The notes under the pieces were generated by a model. It worked only from the letters and a program-made list of their open reading frames with translations, was not told where the DNA came from and did no database searches. Shown piece by piece: positions 59,266-64,000 of a stretch of 64,000 bases of DNA. Location: NCBI RefSeq assembly GCF_000760215.1, contig NZ_JNAW01000004.1, positions 124,001-188,000 of the forward strand. Direction: 5' to 3'. Both the position numbers and the translations under genes were made by a program. Positions within the stretch are counted from its first letter, which is position 1. The number at the start of each line of letters is the position of its first letter. This DNA is from Prochlorococcus sp. MIT 0603. Lineage in GTDB: Bacteria; Cyanobacteriota; Cyanobacteriia; PCC-6307; Cyanobiaceae.

Positions 59266-61203
59266 ATGCCCCAGAAAATTATCGTCGCAGAGCAAGAGCG
59301 AATAGCAGCATTGCTTTCTGATGGCCGAGTAGACAAATTAATCGTTGCACAGGGTCGTTACCAAATTGGAGATGTCTATTTAGGGACAATCGAAAATGTC
59401 CTTCCTGGTATAGATGCTGCCTTTGTAAACATTGGTGCAAGTGAAAAAAATGGATTTATTCATGTTACCGATCTAGGACCTCTGAAAATTAAGCAGAGCG
59501 CCGCAAGTATTACTGAATTACTCAGACCTAATCAAAAGGTTTTAGTACAAGTAATGAAGGAGCCAACTGGGAATAAAGGCCCACGCCTAACAGGTAATTT
59601 AGCGCTGCCTGGAAGATATCTAGTTCTTCAACCTAATGGTCAAGGTGTCAATATTTCTCGTAGAATTAACCTTGAAAATGAACGGAATCGTCTTAAAGCA
59701 TTAGGAGTATTAATCAAGCCTCCTGGGACAGGAATTTTAATTCGATCTGAAGCTGAATCTGTATCAGAAGAATTAATAATTGATGATCTAGAAAGTCTTC
59801 TCAAAAAATGGGAATTAATACAACAAGCTTCAGATCGAGCTACTCCTCCTACTCTTTTAAGCCGTGACGAAGATTTTATACAAAGAGTTTTGCGTGATCA
59901 TATTAATCCAGAATTATCTGAAGTTATCCTTGAAACAACTGAGGGTAGTGATAGGGCTAAAAAGTACCTTTCTCAAGATGATGCAAAAGTAACTGTTCAA
60001 TGCCACAAGCAATCGGACAATATACTTGAACATTACAAGATTGACTTAGCAATCCTAAATGCCCTGAAACCTAGAGTAGACCTCCCTTCAGGAGGCTATA
60101 TCATAATTGAACCAACAGAAGCCCTCACCGTCATTGATGTCAATTCAGGCTCATTTACACGTTCCTCTAACTCTCGTGAAACAGTTCTTTGGACCAACTG
60201 TGAGGCAGCCATAGAAATAGCAAGACAATTAAAGCTTAGAAATATAGGCGGAGTAATAATTATTGATTTCATTGATATGGAATCACGAAGAGACCAACTT
60301 CAACTTTTAGAATATTTCACATCTGCAATAAAAGACGACGCATCGCGTCCACAAATATCTCAATTAACTGAATTAGGATTGGTAGAGCTTACAAGAAAGA
60401 GACAAGGCCAAAATATTTATGAGTTATTTAGCAAAGAATGCTCTAATTGTTCCGGATTAGGACATATTGCCAACATAACTGACAAAGACAAAAGAAATCC
60501 ATCCACATTAAACAGCAATTTAATTCAAAATGGTTCTTTGAATAATGATGAGGTTAATATAGTTGTCAACAACAAGAACAAAATTAATGAATCTACTAAT
60601 GAGAATCATGAAGCGGTAATTTCAAATATTTCACAAAGATCTTTTGACAAAGAAAATAACTTAGAAAAAACAAATCCTAAAAATGAAGCAGAGAATATAA
60701 TTATTGAAATGACAGAAGAAGAAGAGTTTGTATACAGTACTTTAGGGCTAAACCCAACATTAATCTTAGAAAAGCAACCAATTAATATTAATGAAAAAAA
60801 TTCTATTCAAGTAGTCCGCAAGAATAATAAGATCGAAAAGTCAATTAACCTTAGATCAGAAGAATTAGAAGCAGAAGTTCAAAACCTATCTAATAAAATG
60901 AAATCAGAAGTTCCAGATGAGATAAATAGCATAGAGGGAAATACTACTAATTCGAATCCAGAAATCAATCAGCAGAACAAAGTCGAAGTCGAAAACATCT
61001 CAAATATAGAGATGGCAGACTCAACAGATTCATTAAAACCAGAAGCAGAAGATACACGCAGACGAAGAAGACGCTCTTCCAATGAAAAAGACAATCACAA
61101 GGTAGATGGCATAGACGAAACAACGACACAAGATTCAAACCTAACTGAACAAGAAGCAGAAGATTCTCGCAGACGGAGAAGGCGCTCTTCAGCTGCAACA
61201 TAA
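59266..61203 (+). CDS. rne: Ribonuclease E/G (RNase E)
   Basis: Endonuclease that starts mRNA decay and processes rRNA/tRNA. It has 645 residues. The S1 domain is at about 35-120 (GDVYLGTIENVLPGIDAAFV). The catalytic DNase I-like part has VIDVNSGSFTRSSNSRET and VIIIDFIDMESRRDQ, and the zinc-link CSNCSGLGH follows near residue 405. The C-terminal 230 residues are disordered and acidic. They end in the nonapeptide RRRRRRSSA (635-643), known to bind PNPase in cyanobacteria. A second copy, RRRRRRSSN, lies at 598-606. rnhB follows after two bases. Confidence 0.96.
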   Translation: MPQKIIVAEQERIAALLSDGRVDKLIVAQGRYQIGDVYLGTIENVLPGIDAAFVNIGASEKNGFIHVTDLGPLKIKQSAASITELLRPNQKVLVQVMKEPTGNKGPRLTGNLALPGRYLVLQPNGQGVNISRRINLENERNRLKALGVLIKPPGTGILIRSEAESVSEELIIDDLESLLKKWELIQQASDRATPPTLLSRDEDFIQRVLRDHINPELSEVILETTEGSDRAKKYLSQDDAKVTVQCHKQSDNILEHYKIDLAILNALKPRVDLPSGGYIIIEPTEALTVIDVNSGSFTRSSNSRETVLWTNCEAAIEIARQLKLRNIGGVIIIDFIDMESRRDQLQLLEYFTSAIKDDASRPQISQLTELGLVELTRKRQGQNIYELFSKECSNCSGLGHIANITDKDKRNPSTLNSNLIQNGSLNNDEVNIVVNNKNKINESTNENHEAVISNISQRSFDKENNLEKTNPKNEAENIIIEMTEEEEFVYSTLGLNPTLILEKQPININEKNSIQVVRKNNKIEKSINLRSEELEAEVQNLSNKMKSEVPDEINSIEGNTTNSNPEINQQNKVEVENISNIEMADSTDSLKPEAEDTRRRRRRSSNEKDNHKVDGIDETTTQDSNLTEQEAEDSRRRRRRSSAAT

Positions 61204-61205
61204 TC

Positions 61206-61781
61206 TTGCAAGAGTTAAGAACTGCTGGTTTAGATGAAGTAGGCAAAGGCTCATTATTTGGTCCTGTATTTGCTGGCGCAGTAATTTTAGAAAAACAAAA
61301 TGAGATTTACTTGATTAACTCTGGAGTAAAAGATAGTAAGAAATTATCTCCAGAAAAAAGAATGTCTCTATTACCAATAATTAAAGAATATGCTCTGAAT
61401 TGGTCAATTGGACAAGCATCTGCAAGAGAAATTGATTTACTAGGGATAAGGTTGGCTACAGAAAAGGCAATGATTAGGGCCGTGCATAAATTGATTCCTC
61501 AACCTGAAATTCTCTTAATAGATGGCTGTCTCCCTTTAAGATCGTGGGAAGGGCCTCAAAAGACACTCGTCAAGGGAGAAGATAAATCAGTAGCAATAGC
61601 AGCAGCGAGTATTTTGGCCAAAGTCACTAGAGATGAACTCATCAAACAATTGGCACAAGCATATCCTTCATATGGATTAGAAAAGAATGTTGGATATGGA
61701 ACGCTTTTACATCGCAAAGCACTAATAAAACTAGGGGCAACTAAACTCCATAGAAAATCATTTCTCTCGAAGATCAAGTAA
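61206..61781 (+). CDS. rnhB: Ribonuclease HII
   Basis: Removes RNA from RNA-DNA hybrids and single ribonucleotides from DNA. It has 191 residues from a TTG two bases after the rne stop. The catalytic motif is GLDEVGKGSLFGPVFAGAV. Other acidic residues are in LIDGCLPLRS and AIAAASILAKVTRDELI, and the YGLEKNVGYGT motif is present. It is clearly coupled to rne, an arrangement common in cyanobacteria. Confidence 0.95.
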   Translation: MQELRTAGLDEVGKGSLFGPVFAGAVILEKQNEIYLINSGVKDSKKLSPEKRMSLLPIIKEYALNWSIGQASAREIDLLGIRLATEKAMIRAVHKLIPQPEILLIDGCLPLRSWEGPQKTLVKGEDKSVAIAAASILAKVTRDELIKQLAQAYPSYGLEKNVGYGTLLHRKALIKLGATKLHRKSFLSKIK

Positions 61782-61787
61782 TTGGCT

Positions 61788-62303
61788 TTATTGTTCTAAG
61801 CACCAGGAAGAGAAATCACGAACCAACTGCTGACCTACTCGAGACTTAATTCCAAGTAAAATACCATTTAAAATTGATTGCCCAGTTGATTCCAATATTT
61901 TTGGTGGTATTAATTTTAACAAAGGTGGTTGACTAACACTTACTCCTAAAAAGGCTTCTCCCACCAAGCCTTCGTCCGTAGCAATTAATGTTGCATCAAG
62001 CATCAATTCAAAATCATCTACCAACCCAAGGCCTTTGAGCTCGCTATCAGTTGCATGCATTTGCAACTTGTTACCTTCACTATTTACAACAGCTATTGAT
62101 ACAACAGGGTTTACCTCTAGCTGAAACACCTTAAAACTGGTAACAGTATACCGAAAACTACCTTGACCTAACGCTACAAGCTTTTTTGGATCAAGCATTG
62201 CTCCAACCACCCTTTCCTGTTGTAAGAGATAATCAGGAAGTCGCTGAACATTCTTTTTGACAGGTAAGTCAATTTTTTGTCGAGCATTAAAAGCCAGAGA
62301 CAT
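61788..62303 (-). CDS. DUF1997 family protein
   Basis: The ATG at 62303 (MSLAFNARQKIDLPVKKNVQ) gives 171 residues; in-frame ATGs at 62324 and 62369 are less likely. The last of these would overlap pheA. The pattern LPDYLLQQERVVGAMLDPKKLVALGQGSFRYTV and a lipid-binding-like beta fold fit DUF1997, found in cyanobacteria and plants. Function is unknown. It is convergent with rnhB (6-base gap) and divergent from pheA (54 bases). Confidence 0.85.
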   Translation of the reverse strand: MSLAFNARQKIDLPVKKNVQRLPDYLLQQERVVGAMLDPKKLVALGQGSFRYTVTSFKVFQLEVNPVVSIAVVNSEGNKLQMHATDSELKGLGLVDDFELMLDATLIATDEGLVGEAFLGVSVSQPPLLKLIPPKILESTGQSILNGILLGIKSRVGQQLVRDFSSWCLEQ

Positions 62304-62357
62304 AATTGGCAATTGACGCGACATGATCCTATCGACACTTGCACTCTTTTTAAAATA

Positions 62358-63221
62358 ATGCCAACACAAGTGGCCTATCTCGGACCTAAAGGAACATATG
62401 CTGAAGAGGCAGCTTGTGCTTTGGCAAAGCTAGAAAGCCTTTCACAGCCAGAGTTTGTTCCATATTCAGGAATCAGGAATGTCATCGAACATCTAGCTAA
62501 TAAAGATTGTAAAGCTGCTGTAGTACCTATCGAAAACTCTGTGGAAGGTGGAGTAACAGCAACATTAGATTCTTTATGGAGTTATCAAGATTTATTTATT
62601 CAAAGAGCGATTGTCTTGCCGATACGTCATGCATTAATCAGTAGTGGATCCTTAAGGGACATTTCAGAAGTATTATCTCACCCACAAGCCCTTGCACAAT
62701 GCACTAATTGGCTTCATGAAAATCTACCCAATGCTGTTCAATTACCAACCAGTTCAACCTCAGAAGCTGTAAGAATGGTTGAGGGAAGTAAATTTAGAGC
62801 TGCTATAGCATCTAAAACATCTTCTGAAATCAAAGGAGTAAAAATCCTGGCCTATCCTATTAATGATGTTGCAGGTAATTGTACTCGGTTTGTATTACTT
62901 AGCGATCAAGAAAATAGCTTTAATAATCAAACTGACATAGCAAGTTTTGCATTTTCTCTTCATTCAAATACTCCTGGAGCATTATTAAAAGCATTAAAAT
63001 GCATCTCAGATCTTGGGCTTAATATGAGTCGAATAGAGTCACGGCCCTCAAAAAGAGAGTTAGGAGAATATATATTCTTTGTAGACATTGAATTAAGTAT
63101 AGAATCTATAGATAAAAGCAAAGATCTAAACACTCTATTAAAACCTTTTTGTGAAAATATTATTTACTTTGGCAGATATAAAAATAGTCAGTTCAACTTA
63201 GCAAACAATCTCAACCCCTAG
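62358..63221 (+). CDS. pheA: Prephenate dehydratase
   Basis: Converts prephenate to phenylpyruvate in phenylalanine synthesis. The ATG at 62358 (MPTQVAYLGPKGTYAEEAAC) gives 287 residues. The catalytic domain has VPIENSVEGGVTATLDSLW and the essential Thr in NDVAGNCTRFVLLS. A C-terminal ACT domain (LHSNTPGALLKALKCISDLGLNMSRIESRPSK) senses phenylalanine. There is no chorismate mutase domain, as usual in cyanobacteria. Its end overlaps the convergent methyltransferase gene by 11 bases. Confidence 0.96.
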   Translation: MPTQVAYLGPKGTYAEEAACALAKLESLSQPEFVPYSGIRNVIEHLANKDCKAAVVPIENSVEGGVTATLDSLWSYQDLFIQRAIVLPIRHALISSGSLRDISEVLSHPQALAQCTNWLHENLPNAVQLPTSSTSEAVRMVEGSKFRAAIASKTSSEIKGVKILAYPINDVAGNCTRFVLLSDQENSFNNQTDIASFAFSLHSNTPGALLKALKCISDLGLNMSRIESRPSKRELGEYIFFVDIELSIESIDKSKDLNTLLKPFCENIIYFGRYKNSQFNLANNLNP

Positions 63222-64000
63222 AACGGAAAATACCAAATTGCATTAATCCATTAGCAAATGCCCATTTCATAACAAGTATTGTCGGTACTTCCCTAAGGGC
63301 TTGAATAAATGATTTTGGACCTAATTCAATGAGAACATCAAATCTCCTTATGCCTTCAATTATTGAATCTTCCCAGGATGGATATGTATATTCAGTCCAA
63401 TCATTAATTTCGACTATACCTGCTGAATACTTACTCTCTCTTAAATTTTGTTGGAAGGATCTAATACTTGAAAATTCAGGATGGGACCATTGATTTAAAA
63501 GCTGTTTCATAATAAAGCCTTCTATCAAATTTAGTCCGCCTTTCTTAAAATCTCGCCTATTCCAATCTGCTACAGCTAATACACCACCTGGTCTTAACAC
63601 CCTAAGCATTTCATCAGCATAAAGTTGTTTATCAGCAATATGTGCACCAGCTTCAACACTCCATATGCCATCAAAAGTTCCATCCTCAAAATCCAAATCC
63701 AATGCATCCATCAATTGGAAATCACATAAAAGATTATCTGGAGTCAGCTCATTAGCCCTTTTGACCTGTTCAAGGCTAACAGTTATGGCAACAACTTCAA
63801 ATCCATAATCTTTAGCCAAGATCCTTGCGCTTCCTCCAATGCCGCAACCTATATCAAGGATTCTTGAGCCCTTAGGGAGTTTATCTAAACCGCTCCATTG
63901 AACTAATTTATGTACAAAATCTATCTTTGCTTGTTTAAAATCAGTTTTATTAGAAGATTGTGGATAATAACCAAGATGAATATGTTCGCCCCATAATTTC
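63211..64000 (-). CDS. MPBQ/MSBQ-type methyltransferase (N-terminus cut by window edge)
   Basis: The frame stays open to base 64000, so the start lies outside the window; about 263 codons are visible. WGEHIHLGYYP near the edge, then SAM motif I ILDIGCGIGGSARILAKDYG, SVEAGAHIADK, LRVLRPGGVLAVADWNRRD and a hydrophobic tail (REVPTILVMKWAFANG) match the Synechocystis Slr0418 type. That enzyme methylates 2-methyl-6-phytyl/solanesyl benzoquinol in tocopherol and plastoquinone synthesis. A gamma-tocopherol methylase is the main alternative. It overlaps pheA by 11 bases. Confidence 0.88.
   Translation of the reverse strand, partial: KLWGEHIHLGYYPQSSNKTDFKQAKIDFVHKLVQWSGLDKLPKGSRILDIGCGIGGSARILAKDYGFEVVAITVSLEQVKRANELTPDNLLCDFQLMDALDLDFEDGTFDGIWSVEAGAHIADKQLYADEMLRVLRPGGVLAVADWNRRDFKKGGLNLIEGFIMKQLLNQWSHPEFSSIRSFQQNLRESKYSAGIVEINDWTEYTYPSWEDSIIEGIRRFDVLIELGPKSFIQALREVPTILVMKWAFANGLMQFGIFRSRG

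Noticed and set aside
62277-62357. Upstream extension of pheA by 27 codons
   Set aside because: It overlaps the start of the divergent DUF1997 gene, and the residues are unlike prephenate dehydratase; ATG 62358 fits.

Overview
The window is a stretch of A+T-rich chromosome from a marine picocyanobacterium, almost certainly a Prochlorococcus. A low-light type is my guess from base composition and gene content, not something proven here. The evidence is the cyanobacterial ATP synthase cluster with a b/b' pair, split rpoC1/rpoC2, a single-helix high-light-inducible (HLI) protein, Ycf35, LL-diaminopimelate aminotransferase, a tocopherol/plastoquinone-type methyltransferase, and a biotin cluster with a BioK-like esterase. 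Genes are dense, many overlap by 1-4 bases, and I see no insertion sequence, prophage, CRISPR array or rRNA.

Layout. 1-5836 (minus): F0F1 ATP synthase genes in the order atp1, a, c, b', b, delta, alpha, gamma; gamma runs off the left edge. 6171-9521 (plus): ftsW, then the c-type cytochrome assembly pair ccdA-ccsB. 9518-11894: queF, a small unknown, glnB (PII), a TlyA-type RNA methylase and a second small unknown. 11940-14696: purB and fumC, facing a Ski2-like helicase. 17622-22396 (plus): the biotin cluster bioF-bioK-bioC-bioD-bioA. 22401-27239: DUF3143 and J-domain genes, rsmG, then a minus-strand run of DUF2997, Ycf35, ferredoxin and aldo/keto reductase, a HEAT-repeat protein and a 41-residue membrane ORF. 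27300-30313 (minus): sodium/solute symporter, rlmN and an HLI protein just downstream of RNA polymerase. 30351-39747 (minus): rpoB-rpoC1-rpoC2. 40008-44447: tatD, rpsT, hisD, rpiA and a DegP/HtrA protease. 44637-50384 (plus): the rimP-nusA-ylxR-infB operon. 50522-52186: a sparse segment with a DUF3493 gene, tRNA-Thr, a strong terminator hairpin, a probable 6S RNA and an orphan ORF. 52187-64000: a B12-type radical SAM gene facing a CPBP protease and clpS, then dapL, a second B12-type radical SAM gene, rne-rnhB, a DUF1997 gene, pheA, and the methyltransferase cut by the right edge.

The genes combine energy conversion (ATP synthase, cytochrome assembly, photoprotection), the core of transcription and translation initiation, RNA decay, and biosynthesis of biotin, purines, histidine, lysine and phenylalanine. 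Nearly everything is core genome. The least explained parts are the noncoding segment at 50.85-51.64 kb, the orphan beside it, a few small conserved-looking ORFs, several starts without a standard codon, and a duplicated arginine-rich motif at the RNase E C-terminus. I found no clear, wholly new multi-gene system.
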